Shown one piece after another: positions 23,193 through 31,708 of a DNA stretch of 32,206 nucleotides (its first letter is position 1; each line of letters opens with the position of its first letter). Source of the DNA: Candidatus Dadabacteria bacterium. GTDB lineage: Bacteria > Desulfobacterota_D > UBA1144 > Nemesobacterales > Nemesobacteraceae. The translations under genes were made by a program, and so were the position numbers. The notes beneath the pieces are model-generated. The model searched no databases. It was not told where the DNA came from and saw nothing but the letters and a program-made list of their open reading frames with translations. The stretch covers positions 1 to 32,206 of the forward strand of contig JAPOQQ010000004.1 of NCBI GenBank assembly GCA_026710625.1. Direction: 5' to 3'.

Positions 23193-24632
23193 TTACTGGT
23201 GTTCCATTTTTGCCGAATATTTCTCTTTCCATCTTCGTCTGAAGGGTTTTTTCGAGAAAGCAGGAAAGTTTTTTTCTTTAGTCCACTTTGAAAAAGGATA
23301 TGGAAGCCCCTGTAATTCATTCTCTTTTTGGTAGAAATACTGCAGAAAGACCATCATTCTCCCTGCAAGATTATAGTAAAACGGCTTGCTGAAAACAAAA
23401 CTCCAGATCCGAAAAGCCATTTTCTCCATAAATTGTGCCGGATTTGGCTTTCCTTTGGTTTTTTCCACTACCCTCTGCCTCAGAGAAAGAAGAACATGAG
23501 GAAAATCGATTTTTACCGGGCATACATCCCTGCAAGCTCCACAAAGAGAGGATGCAAATGGCAGATCCGCGGTTTTTTGCAAATCGTTTAACTGGGGGGT
23601 TATTACGGCCCCTATCGGCCCCGAGTAAACCCATCCGTAGCTGTGCCCCCCTACTTGCCTGTATACCGGGCATATATTGATGCAAGCTCCGCATCTTATA
23701 CAGTAAAGTGATTCTCTGGTTTCTTTTGACTTTGCTATGTCGCTTCTTCCGTTATCAAGAAAGACCAGGTGAAACTGCCGGGGACCATCACTCTCCCCTT
23801 CCCTTCTGGGACCCGTTATGAGAGAAACGTAGGTGGAGGATTTCTGACCCGTAGCGCTTCTCGCCAGCAGGCTCAAAAAAATGGAGAGCTGTTCAAACTT
23901 GGGTACGATCTTTTCTATTCCCATGATAGCTACGTGTATGTCTGGATACGTAGTTGCCAGTCTGGCGTTGCCCTCGTTTTCCACGATTGTTATCGTTCCC
24001 GTTTCGGCTACGGCGAAATTAACTCCGGAAATCCCCATATCGGCCGAGAGAAACTTCTCTCTAAGCTCTTTTCTTGCTATGTTGGTGAGTTCCTGGGGTT
24101 CTTCATACTCAGGCACTCCGAATTTCTCGGAGAAAAGCTTCGATATGTCCTCTTTGGTTTTGTGGATTGCGGGGGTAATTATGTGAAAGGGATGATCATT
24201 GCAAAGCTGCACTATGTACTCTCCGAGGTCTGTCTCTACCGTGTTTATCCCGCTCGATATGAGGTGCCTGTTAAGTTCTATCTCCTCTGTGGCCATTGAT
24301 TTGCTTTTCACGACGTTTCGGACGTTGTTTTCTCTGGCTATATTGACCACTATTGAGGAGGCTTCTTCGGCATTTTTTGCCCAGTGTACCTTGCCCCCTA
24401 CCCTGGTAACGCTTTCTTCAAGCTCCAAAAGATAGCTATCCAGGTTGTTGATTACCTGTTCTTTTATTCGCCTGGCTTCAGATCTGAGTTCTTCCCACTC
24501 GGAAACCTCGCTTATCGCTTTTTTCCTGGAGTTTCTTGATCTGTCAGTGAAATTCACAAGAGCTTTTTTCAGTTTTGGGCTTTTGAGAGCCTCTGCGGAA
24601 TTTTTCTTGAAGTCTATGCGTTCAGTAATCAT
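23193..24632 (-). CDS. lutB: Lactate utilization protein B (iron-sulfur, LUD domain)
   Basis: Iron-sulfur subunit of L-lactate oxidation to pyruvate, 479 residues. The N-terminal LUD domain includes VKSKSMATEEIELN at 108-121 and SADMGISGVNFAVAETGT at 196-213. Two ferredoxin-type clusters follow: Cys311, Cys314, Cys317 and Cys321 in CIRCGACINICP, and Cys364, Cys367 and Cys371 in CGACRDVCP. GGHSYGWVYSGPIGAV between them is conserved in LutB. The start overlaps the lutA stop by four bases (ATGA). Confidence 0.95.
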   Translation of the reverse strand: MITERIDFKKNSAEALKSPKLKKALVNFTDRSRNSRKKAISEVSEWEELRSEARRIKEQVINNLDSYLLELEESVTRVGGKVHWAKNAEEASSIVVNIARENNVRNVVKSKSMATEEIELNRHLISSGINTVETDLGEYIVQLCNDHPFHIITPAIHKTKEDISKLFSEKFGVPEYEEPQELTNIARKELREKFLSADMGISGVNFAVAETGTITIVENEGNARLATTYPDIHVAIMGIEKIVPKFEQLSIFLSLLARSATGQKSSTYVSLITGPRREGESDGPRQFHLVFLDNGRSDIAKSKETRESLYCIRCGACINICPVYRQVGGHSYGWVYSGPIGAVITPQLNDLQKTADLPFASSLCGACRDVCPVKIDFPHVLLSLRQRVVEKTKGKPNPAQFMEKMAFRIWSFVFSKPFYYNLAGRMMVFLQYFYQKENELQGLPYPFSKWTKEKNFPAFSKKPFRRRWKEKYSAKMEHQ

Positions 24633-25381
24633 TTAGTGTCCTCAAAGGCAATGAGCTCGGCCAGATGAAGCACTTTTACGGGCATTTTCTTTCTGGATAT
24701 AAGTCCCTTTATATTCATAAGGCATCCCATATCGGTCGAAACTACAGCGTCTGCCCCTGAATCCAGGATCGAGTCTGTTTTTTCCTGAAGCATGGATTTT
24801 GATACTTCCGGATACTTAATTGAAAAAGTTCCTCCAAAGCCGCAGCAGGCATCAGCCATCTCCATTTCAACAAGTTCAACTCCGTTTAGGGACTTGATAA
24901 GTTCGCGAGGCTGAGAGTTTATCCCGAGTTCTCTGAGCGTATGGCAGGAGTCATGAAACGTAACCCTGCCCCTATATGCCGAGTTAAGACTGAGAGTTTC
25001 TTTTCGCTGGAAAACAAATTCTGAGAACTCATAAATGTTGGATGAAATCTTCTCCACGCGGGACAGTTTTTCGGGGTCATTACGGAAAAGTTCCGGGTAA
25101 TAGTGTTTTACCATGGATACACATGAACCCGAGGGACACACGATTGCTTCATCCCCGTCGCCAAAGACATCGAGAAAATGAGAGGCGACTTTTTCGGTTT
25201 CTTTTCTGTGACCGGAGTTAAAAGCAGGCTGTCCGCAACATGTCTGGTTTTGCGGAAATTTGACTTCCAGCCCCATGCCTGAGAGAACTTTCAGCATCGC
25301 TTCTCCTACTTGGGGAAAAAAATTATCTACAAGGCAGCTTATGAAAAGACGGATTCTCTGTTTTTTTTCGGGCAGGGTCAT
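24629..25381 (-). CDS. lutA: Lactate utilization protein A (CCG-domain iron-sulfur protein)
   Basis: First subunit of LutABC, 250 residues, resembling the CCG-repeat part of glycolate oxidase GlcF and heterodisulfide reductase HdrB. Two cysteine-rich repeats are visible: Cys48-Cys49-Gly50 in QTCCGQPAFNSG, and Cys179-Cys180-Gly181 in ADACCGFGGTFSIKYPEVS. Each has an upstream cysteine partner (FISCLVDNFFP near residue 16; FHDSCHTLRELG near 146). Together these form the ligands for a [4Fe-4S] centre. It is the first gene of the lutABC operon and is divergent from the HIT gene. Confidence 0.94.
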   Translation of the reverse strand: MTLPEKKQRIRLFISCLVDNFFPQVGEAMLKVLSGMGLEVKFPQNQTCCGQPAFNSGHRKETEKVASHFLDVFGDGDEAIVCPSGSCVSMVKHYYPELFRNDPEKLSRVEKISSNIYEFSEFVFQRKETLSLNSAYRGRVTFHDSCHTLRELGINSQPRELIKSLNGVELVEMEMADACCGFGGTFSIKYPEVSKSMLQEKTDSILDSGADAVVSTDMGCLMNIKGLISRKKMPVKVLHLAELIAFEDTK

Positions 25382-25452
25382 ACTTCATATAAGATAACTT
25401 TAACCTGCGGGATTTCTACAAACCGTCATTCTTTATAAATCCATCCGCTATT

Positions 25453-25481
25453 TTGACATCAGAGCTAAGTTGGTGGACAAT
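25453..25481 (+). promoter_or_regulatory. Promoter of the HIT gene, abutting its start codon
   Basis: A perfect -35 TTGACA at 25453-25458 and GACAAT at 25476-25481 are separated by 17 bases. Transcription from it would begin at about 25488, one base before the ATG at 25489. This argues that the upstream in-frame TTG at 25453, which is part of the -35 box, is not the start, and that the message may be leaderless. Confidence 0.45.
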
Positions 25482-25488
25482 CACGTGC

Positions 25489-25830
25489 ATGAGCACGATT
25501 TTCACACAGATAATAAACCGAGAGATTCCGGCCGACATAGTATACGAAGATGAAGTCTGTCTGGCCTTCAAGGATATAAACCCCCAAGCTCCTGTTCATG
25601 TCCTTCTCATACCGAAAAAGGAAATAGTTTCAATGGCGACTGTTGAGGCTGAAGATCAGACGGTCCTGGGACACCTTATGGTTAAGGCTTCGGAAATAGC
25701 CTCAATGCTCGGTCTTAGCGAGGGCGGATACAGGCTTGTCGTAAACACGAACGAGGATGCAGGACAAAGTGTTTTTCACCTGCACGTACATATTCTCGGC
25801 GGAAGGAAACTCACCTGGCCCCCGGGATAA
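25489..25830 (+). CDS. HIT-family nucleotide hydrolase (HinT-like)
   Basis: Histidine-triad protein of 113 residues, the usual HinT length. Purine nucleoside phosphoramidates and aminoacyl-adenylates are substrates of characterised HinT proteins. Landmarks are FTQIINREIPADIVYED at the N-terminus, AFKDINPQAPVHVLLIPKK in the middle, and HLHVH with His97, His99 and His101 near the end, followed by ILGGRKLTWPPG. The ATG at 25489 is chosen because the family begins just there and the promoter overlaps the longer frame. It is convergent with ileS, with 27 bases between the stops. Confidence 0.95.
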   Translation: MSTIFTQIINREIPADIVYEDEVCLAFKDINPQAPVHVLLIPKKEIVSMATVEAEDQTVLGHLMVKASEIASMLGLSEGGYRLVVNTNEDAGQSVFHLHVHILGGRKLTWPPG

Positions 25831-25857
25831 TTTGATATTTTCTAATCTGTTAATGGA

Positions 25858-28677
25858 CTAGATCCCAAGTGCTGATGCATCCCTCTCACTTAAGAATCTT
25901 CCGTTTGACCTTTTCTTTACGGTTCTTCCCCTCTTCCAAGACCGCTCGCATCTAGGTTCCTCGGAAAGATCCGTAAGTTCCACATGGGTTTCTTCTCCCG
26001 CTGAGACCTCAAATCTGCTTACTCCGCAGAGATCTTCAAGCTCCGGTTCGAACTTCTTTATCTCGTCAAAAAGATCTTTGTTAACCGTCACCAAAAGAGC
26101 AGCGTCAAGGGGATTGTTTATGCCACCCTCCCCTCGCGCATCCTCGAGGGCTTTGAGGCATAGTTTCCTTATATCCATAACATCATTCCAGGTTTTATCG
26201 GCCTCGACTTTCTCAAAACGTGGGAATATTTCAAGGTGTACGTTGGCATCATCGTCTTTTTTCAGGGATTTATAAGCTTCAAAGGACGTGTGGACCAAAA
26301 TTGGGGCAAGAAACTTTATGATTCCGTCGGCTATTTGGTACATGACCGCTTGGGCTCGTCTTCTTTTCTTGCTGTCCTTTTTTTCACAGTAAAGCCTGTC
26401 TTTTATGCACGCGAGGTAAACGGCGCTCATCTCGTCGCAGCAAAAAGAGAAAATAAGATCGCTTGCCTGCTTGTAGCTAAAGCCTGAATAGGCATCCAAG
26501 GTTTCGTTCGCGAATCTGGTAAACTCACAGTACGCCCAGTGGTCAATCGAGTACCTGTCATCCTCTTCGAATTCAATGCTGTCCTGCGCCGGGTCAAAGT
26601 CACTTAAGTTTCCAAGCAGAAACCGTATTGTATTCCTTATTTTTCTGTATTCATCCGCGGCGATGTCGAAAAACTCCCAGTCGACTTTTATATCGTTTGA
26701 GTAGCTAAGCGAGCTTACCCACCATCTGCATATGTCCGCCCCGTATTTACTCAGAATATCTTCAACCTCGATCGCGTTGCCGCCGGACTTGCTCATTTTT
26801 CTGCCCCGGGCGTCCACCATGAATCCATGGGTAAAAAGCGCGCGGAAGGGAGGTTCTCCGGTTGCTCCCAGAGCTACAAGAAGCGAGGACTGGAACCATC
26901 CCCTGTGCTGGTCCGAACCCTCAAGGTACATATCCGCCGGGTACCCGAGATCTCTTGCGTTGAGGACCGAGTTCCAGGACGACCCCGATTCAAACCACAC
27001 GTCAAAGACATCACCGCCTTTTAAGAGGTTTTCTAAGCCCTCTTTTGAGGTAAGCCAATCCGGGGCTTCGGGATCGTCTTGCGGATCATAGTTATCAAGA
27101 AGCTGGTGCGGTTCGGAGAAAAACCAAACGTCAGAACCCTTCTCTCTTATCTTTTCGGCTACAGCAACAACCATTTTCACCGTCATGACCGCCCTTCCCT
27201 CTCCGTCCGTGAAGTACGGAAGCGGAAGCCCCCATGATCTCTGTCTCGATATGCACCAGTCTGGCCTTGACTCAAGCATTCCGCCGAGGCGGCTTCTGCC
27301 CCAATCGGGATAGAAGTCAACGTTTTTCCCGACTGCGTCAATGGCGATTTCTCTGAGGGTCTTTCCGGCCTCGCCAAAGGGTTTGTCCATGTGTATGAAC
27401 CACTGATCTGTTGCTCTGAATATGGTAGGGGTCTTGCTTCGCCAGTCATGCGGATAACTGTGAATATAGGGTTCTGAATGAAAAAGGTTTCCGGTATCTG
27501 TAAGTATCTGGGTTATTAATTTATTACTTTCCCAGACCCCCTTCCCTCTCAGCCATTCCGGTACCGTATCGTCAAAAGTGCCGTCTTCTCTAACGGGGCA
27601 GTAAATATCAAGTCCTTCCTGAAGACCGGTTCTGTAGTCCTCATCGCCGTGACCAGGGGCTGTATGGACACACCCGGTGCCAGTTGAGAAAGTCACGTAA
27701 TCAGCCGTTACTACGACTGATTTTCTTTCAATAAACGGGTGGTTGCATGATATGCCCCGTTCCGACAACTCTTCCCCCAGACAGGAACCGATTTTTTCGT
27801 AATCTTTTCTTCCCGATTTCTCGAAAACTTCTTCGCAAAGTGCCTCGCCGATAATTAGATTTTCACCTTCCGGGGACCTGTAAAGACCGTATTTCCCCTT
27901 CGAGGCCACGGCGACGGCAAGGTTCGCCGGAAGGGTCCAGGGCGTTGTAGTCCATATCATAAGGCATACCCTCTCGACTTGTTCCACGTTAAGGGACGGG
28001 GGCAGCGCCGTCGGGTCGTCAATTTCAAACAGCACGTAGACGCTTTTATCCTCTCTTTCGTGGTATTCAAGTTCAGCTTCGGCAAGGGCGGTGCGGTTTT
28101 CGATTGACCAGTGGACAGGTTTCAGATCCCTGTAGACAAGTCCTTTCTCAAGCAGTTGCGAGAACGCTTCCAGCACCCCGGCTTCATAATCGGGGGTCAT
28201 GGTCAGATAGGGTTTTTCGTAATCTCCAATTGTGCCGAGACGGATCATCTGCTTTGACTGCGTTTTTACGTATTTTCTCGCGTATTTGCTGCAGTTGCGC
28301 CTGATTGAAAGTGCCGGCATGGAAGCCGCGTCTTCTCCGAGTTCCTTTAAGACCTTGTGCTCTATCGGAAGACCGTGGCAATCCCAGCCGGGAACAAACT
28401 CCACGTTAAACCCTTCCATTATCTTTGATCTTACGACCAGGTCTTTCAGGACCTTGTTAAGCAGGTGTCCCAGATGAATGGGGCCGTTTGCGTAAGGGGG
28501 CCCATCGTGGAAAAGGAACTTTTCGCGGTTGCGGCTTTTTTCGCGGATTTTTGCGAAGAGGTTTTCCTTCTCCCATGATTTCTGGATTACAGGCTCTTTC
28601 TGCTGCAGGTTGGCCTTCATCGGGAAATTGGTTCTGGGAAGGTTAAGGGTGTCTTTGTAGTTTATTTTTTCCTGCAT
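25858..28677 (-). CDS. ileS: Isoleucyl-tRNA synthetase
   Basis: Charges tRNA-Ile and edits mischarged valine. The 939-residue protein has HLGH at 68-71 (the HIGH motif), KMSKS at 627-631, an intact editing domain with WTTTPWTLPANLAVAV, and the anticodon-binding domain. The C-terminal zinc module is degenerate. Where bacterial IleS usually has CERCW and then LCxRC, this protein has Cys910-E-R-Ser913-W and L-Ser930-E-R-Asp933. Only one of the four metal ligands therefore remains. No Shine-Dalgarno is evident before the ATG. It lies 80 bases downstream of the unknown acidic ORF. Confidence 0.97.
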   Translation of the reverse strand: MQEKINYKDTLNLPRTNFPMKANLQQKEPVIQKSWEKENLFAKIREKSRNREKFLFHDGPPYANGPIHLGHLLNKVLKDLVVRSKIMEGFNVEFVPGWDCHGLPIEHKVLKELGEDAASMPALSIRRNCSKYARKYVKTQSKQMIRLGTIGDYEKPYLTMTPDYEAGVLEAFSQLLEKGLVYRDLKPVHWSIENRTALAEAELEYHEREDKSVYVLFEIDDPTALPPSLNVEQVERVCLMIWTTTPWTLPANLAVAVASKGKYGLYRSPEGENLIIGEALCEEVFEKSGRKDYEKIGSCLGEELSERGISCNHPFIERKSVVVTADYVTFSTGTGCVHTAPGHGDEDYRTGLQEGLDIYCPVREDGTFDDTVPEWLRGKGVWESNKLITQILTDTGNLFHSEPYIHSYPHDWRSKTPTIFRATDQWFIHMDKPFGEAGKTLREIAIDAVGKNVDFYPDWGRSRLGGMLESRPDWCISRQRSWGLPLPYFTDGEGRAVMTVKMVVAVAEKIREKGSDVWFFSEPHQLLDNYDPQDDPEAPDWLTSKEGLENLLKGGDVFDVWFESGSSWNSVLNARDLGYPADMYLEGSDQHRGWFQSSLLVALGATGEPPFRALFTHGFMVDARGRKMSKSGGNAIEVEDILSKYGADICRWWVSSLSYSNDIKVDWEFFDIAADEYRKIRNTIRFLLGNLSDFDPAQDSIEFEEDDRYSIDHWAYCEFTRFANETLDAYSGFSYKQASDLIFSFCCDEMSAVYLACIKDRLYCEKKDSKKRRRAQAVMYQIADGIIKFLAPILVHTSFEAYKSLKKDDDANVHLEIFPRFEKVEADKTWNDVMDIRKLCLKALEDARGEGGINNPLDAALLVTVNKDLFDEIKKFEPELEDLCGVSRFEVSAGEETHVELTDLSEEPRCERSWKRGRTVKKRSNGRFLSERDASALGI

Positions 28678-28757
28678 TTTTATTTGACGGAAGTGTTTGC
28701 GTTTGCGCTGCGGTTCGGGAATTCGGGATTTCCGGTCAACTCTTCTTGCTTCGGTTA

Positions 28758-29093
28758 TCAGACGTCATCGAAAAAAGATTCGAATTCTTCAAGCAGGGCA
28801 TTTGAAAACTCTACCCATTCTTCCCATTCGTCCATGTAGTCTCTTGATTCATCAACTTTTTTCTTGACGATTATCCCGTTGTTGAATTTTTCCACAAGAA
28901 AATACCCGACTTTTTGGAGTTTTTTTTCAAGTATTGAAGAATACCGGTGTAGGATGAGTATTTTTTCTTCTTGGGCCTCCCTGTATTCCGCGATGAAATA
29001 GCCGTTATTCTGGGGTGAAGGCATATCCATTGTTACATGCTTAAACATAGTTGGATTTATGTTCTCAGCCTTCATTGATATATAGAGTTCCAT
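28758..29093 (-). CDS. Unknown small acidic protein
   Basis: A 111-residue ORF I do not recognise. ATG 29093 is chosen over the longer frame to 29123 because GGAG lies six bases upstream of it. The N-terminal part (MELYISMKAENINPT, then GYFIAEYREAQEEKILILHR) is predicted alpha/beta. The C-terminus is strongly acidic and helical (DEWEEWVEFSNALLEEFESF). It has no cysteine, signal peptide or membrane segment. It lies directly upstream of ileS in the same direction, so the two may be co-transcribed. Confidence 0.6.
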   Translation of the reverse strand: MELYISMKAENINPTMFKHVTMDMPSPQNNGYFIAEYREAQEEKILILHRYSSILEKKLQKVGYFLVEKFNNGIIVKKKVDESRDYMDEWEEWVEFSNALLEEFESFFDDV

Positions 29094-29222
29094 TCTTATC
29101 TCCGCCAAAAGGAAATTGTACAATATTTTTCGAATAATTTCTTGGGATCCGCGTCTATGCTTGTTAATGGAGGATCTAGGTTCATGGGAGAGTCATAACT
29201 AAGTCTAAAATTTGCTTGCCCT

Positions 29223-29232
29223 ATACGCGTAT
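29223..29232. promoter_or_regulatory. Perfect 10-bp palindrome upstream of the channel gene
   Basis: ATACGCGTAT at 29223-29232 is a perfect palindrome in the 254-base gap between the divergent unknown acidic ORF and the channel gene. It is followed by an AT-rich stretch with TTGGTT and TATCGT about 17 bases apart. A dimeric regulator site is possible. Apart from this the gap shows no gene. Confidence 0.25.
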
Positions 29233-29347
29233 TTTTGGTTTATTCTATTTAGTTTAATATCGTAAAGATCTTAAAGACAATCTTGAAAACAGAAACCGCC
29301 GGGACTTGTCTCTTCGTGGTTTAATCTCAGATTTTTGGGAGAAGAAC

Positions 29348-30028
29348 ATGGACAGTAAAAGCAATTTAAATGCATCAGAGAAAATCTTACGCCTGCTTGA
29401 AAACTACAGGATGTTCAACTTCATGTGCGCGTTATTGATTCTGCTGATTCTTACGGCCGTTTTGGAAGGCTATTCCTACGCGCATTCGCTGCTGAGCACT
29501 TTTGGCATGGTTGTATTTGCCGCTGGCGGTTACGCAGCGTGTACAAGCAGAAGATCATTAAAGATACTGGTTACCCTCGCCGTACCGTGGCTACTTTGCG
29601 AATGGTTTTTTCCGTCCAGCATGCTTGTTTATCTGAATTTTTTCTTCTTTTTTTACTTGATTGTACTTCTGGTCAGGATGGTCATCAACTCAGATGAAAT
29701 AACGTCAAACACCCTGTACGGGGCAGTCTGCATTTATCTTCTACTCGGACTTATGTGGGCTACATTATATGGATTTATCAACGAAATTTTTCCCGGGTCC
29801 ATTTTTTCGGGCATGCTCCCGGACGCATACCACCACCACAAGGAGATAAATGAATTCATTTACTTCAGCTACACGACGTTAACGACCTTGGGATATGGAG
29901 ATATAACGTCTGTAACTCCTGTGGGAAGACTAATAGCTGTTTTTGAGGCAATGACCGGGCAGCTTTTCCTCGCCTTCCTTGTCGCGAGACTTATATCCGT
30001 TTATTCATTAAAGCATATAAATAAGTAA
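29348..30028 (+). CDS. Potassium-channel-like membrane protein (Ion_trans_2 pore)
   Basis: Predicted integral membrane protein of 226 residues with about six hydrophobic segments. The last two flank a pore loop containing FSYTTLTTLGYGDITSVTP. TLGYGD is the potassium selectivity filter, so selective cation conduction is likely. No cytoplasmic RCK/TrkA-N or cyclic-nucleotide-binding domain follows: the protein ends soon after the final helix with YSLKHINK. ATG 29348 is used because GGGAGAAG lies just upstream; the TTG-type start at 29306 would add 14 unlikely residues. There is no arginine-rich voltage-sensor helix. Confidence 0.85.
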   Translation: MDSKSNLNASEKILRLLENYRMFNFMCALLILLILTAVLEGYSYAHSLLSTFGMVVFAAGGYAACTSRRSLKILVTLAVPWLLCEWFFPSSMLVYLNFFFFFYLIVLLVRMVINSDEITSNTLYGAVCIYLLLGLMWATLYGFINEIFPGSIFSGMLPDAYHHHKEINEFIYFSYTTLTTLGYGDITSVTPVGRLIAVFEAMTGQLFLAFLVARLISVYSLKHINK

Positions 30029-30096
30029 TTAAGAAATCCCCTGTTCACTCAGATGCTTGAGGCGTTATGAGGGGTGGTTAATAACTATGGCGACAC

Positions 30097-31452
30097 TTAA
30101 TTTCGGCGACTCGGAACTGTGCCGTCAAGGTTTGGAGATTTCCGGTACCGAAACAGGTCGTAGCCCAGAGCCAGCAGAATCAAGAGAAATTCCAACGGCC
30201 GTAACCACATTGCCTGCTGGTACGGTTGCATGGTGTATTCATTTAGGTTAAGTCCCGTAACGTAGCTGATCAGAACCGCAAGCGAAGCCGTCCACGCCCA
30301 GGTGCTCGGAAATATCGCCGCAAAAGGCAGAAGCCAAAGCAGGTACCACGGATTAATAACCGGCGACACTAAGAGCAGCATTCCATAAAGCCAGTCGCCC
30401 CGCGGTATGCCGGTTGCGCCACTTTTACGGTAACGCACGCTGTAGAATATCCAGAAGGCAGCGAATGCCAGACCGAGTATCAGTTTGCTCTCAAAGGCTC
30501 CCAATGCGGTTGTAAGCAGGCCAAATAACGCCGAATTGAACTCCCACTCCCTTGCGAACACTCCAAGTGACTCCATATCCGTGCCCCCGCTCAAGACAAA
30601 CGGTGCGTACAATGCCAAAACCACGGCTACGGACAGAACCCAGTACCTAATCCGGGCACGAAGCAATATCAGCGGTACCAGCACCAGCGCAAACACCTTG
30701 GCACCCATTGCCAGACCCAAGCATAGGGCGGTGCTTCGCCATCGCTGGTTTCTGGCAAGCACGATTGCCGCTAAGAGCAGACAGACACCGACCCCGTCGG
30801 GGTGCGCGGTGAAGGCAATCTCCTTTATGACCAGCGGACACCACGCGTAGAGCATGACGTTTCTAGCAGGTGCCAGACGCAGAAGCAGTGCTACGGTTGC
30901 TAGATCAACGACAATCAGAATTGATTGCAGCGCTGCGACGCTACCGGGATACAGCCAGTAACCGAACAGAAAGACGAACTGAGTAGTCGGGGCGTAGATG
31001 GTCTGTAATTCGGGATTGTTAATACGGTCAAGCACCCCGTGAAAAACTGCCGGAACTCCGGAGTCAACAAAAAATGCTTCCGGCGCGACGCCGTAAGGCG
31101 TTCCGGTTGTCGCAAAACGGTAGCCGTCCCAAAGGTATCTATAGAAATCATCCTCGAAAAAGGGCCCGCCGATCAGGCCGCAAATCCTGAACACCGCCGC
31201 CCAGAGGAGGATACGACCAAGCGGGAACCGCTCTCCGCTCCGGGAAATATAGAGGTAGAGACCGAATACCGGAAGGCCAGTCCATGCAACCAAGAGAAAA
31301 AACAAAGACAGCTCGGGCTCTCCGGGCTGCCGGGCAAGGAATGCCAGGGCGCCGTAACCCAACGCGCACCAGAATCCTACTATGTCCACCCATCGTCGCA
31401 CTGTGGTACCGGACTGCCTGCGCGCGCTTAGCGTGGATGTCATCTCAGACAC
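30097..31452 (-). CDS. Polytopic membrane glycosyltransferase, GT-C type (GT87/mannosyltransferase-like)
   Basis: Very hydrophobic 451-residue protein with about eleven to twelve membrane segments. The first large extracytoplasmic loop carries FFEDDFYRYLWDGYRFATTGTPY from about 98; Glu100-Asp101-Asp102 and the RYLWDG sequence are characteristic of GT-C enzymes that use lipid-phosphate sugars. Further family-like features are YAPTTQFVFLFGYWLYPGS, the intramembrane AHPDGVG and a late SPVINPWYLLWLLPF. A role in extracytoplasmic glycosylation of lipids or polysaccharides is inferred; the sugar is unknown. It converges on the channel gene with 68 bases between them. Confidence 0.75.
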   Translation of the reverse strand: MSEMTSTLSARRQSGTTVRRWVDIVGFWCALGYGALAFLARQPGEPELSLFFLLVAWTGLPVFGLYLYISRSGERFPLGRILLWAAVFRICGLIGGPFFEDDFYRYLWDGYRFATTGTPYGVAPEAFFVDSGVPAVFHGVLDRINNPELQTIYAPTTQFVFLFGYWLYPGSVAALQSILIVVDLATVALLLRLAPARNVMLYAWCPLVIKEIAFTAHPDGVGVCLLLAAIVLARNQRWRSTALCLGLAMGAKVFALVLVPLILLRARIRYWVLSVAVVLALYAPFVLSGGTDMESLGVFAREWEFNSALFGLLTTALGAFESKLILGLAFAAFWIFYSVRYRKSGATGIPRGDWLYGMLLLVSPVINPWYLLWLLPFAAIFPSTWAWTASLAVLISYVTGLNLNEYTMQPYQQAMWLRPLEFLLILLALGYDLFRYRKSPNLDGTVPSRRN

Positions 31453-31580
31453 CGAAGAGTTACCAGAGCAGGTTTTGGGTTAGAAGTAAGCGGTTGTTCT
31501 TCTGGAAGTGCGCAGAACGTAGAGAACAGTGCCCTTGGACGAGCTGGGCGACTTGGTTCTAACGCGGTGAAGTTGTAACC

Positions 31581-31589
31581 TGCTATAAT
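31581..31589 (+). promoter_or_regulatory. Extended -10 promoter upstream of the DUF547 gene
   Basis: TGC at 31581-31583 immediately precedes a perfect TATAAT at 31584-31589, the extended -10 form. No good -35 is seen at the expected distance. A start near 31596 would give a leader of about 110 bases to ATG 31709, containing a short possible hairpin (AAATGG with CCATATTT). The 256-base gap from 31453 holds nothing else I can support. Confidence 0.4.
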
Positions 31590-31708
31590 ATAAGAATTTA
31601 TAACATGGGAAATGGCCTTTTTCCATATTTGTTGTGGTGAATGGCTTGCTGTAGAACATCCCTATGGTACAACGAGAAAATACAGTTCGCATTGAAACCG
31701 GATACAGA

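Noticed and set aside
23192-23320. Longer lutC reading frame beginning inside lutB
   Set aside because: The extra 43 residues overlap conserved lutB coding sequence; ATG 23191 directly after the lutB stop gives the normal family length.
28678-28757. Possible T-box or attenuator leader before ileS
   Set aside because: The 80-base gap is too short for a T-box and shows no T-box consensus or specifier stem; only weak GC-rich inverted repeats are present.
30057-30251. Small plus-strand ORF of 64 codons after the channel gene
   Set aside because: It runs antisense into the 3' end of the glycosyltransferase gene and has no recognisable features.
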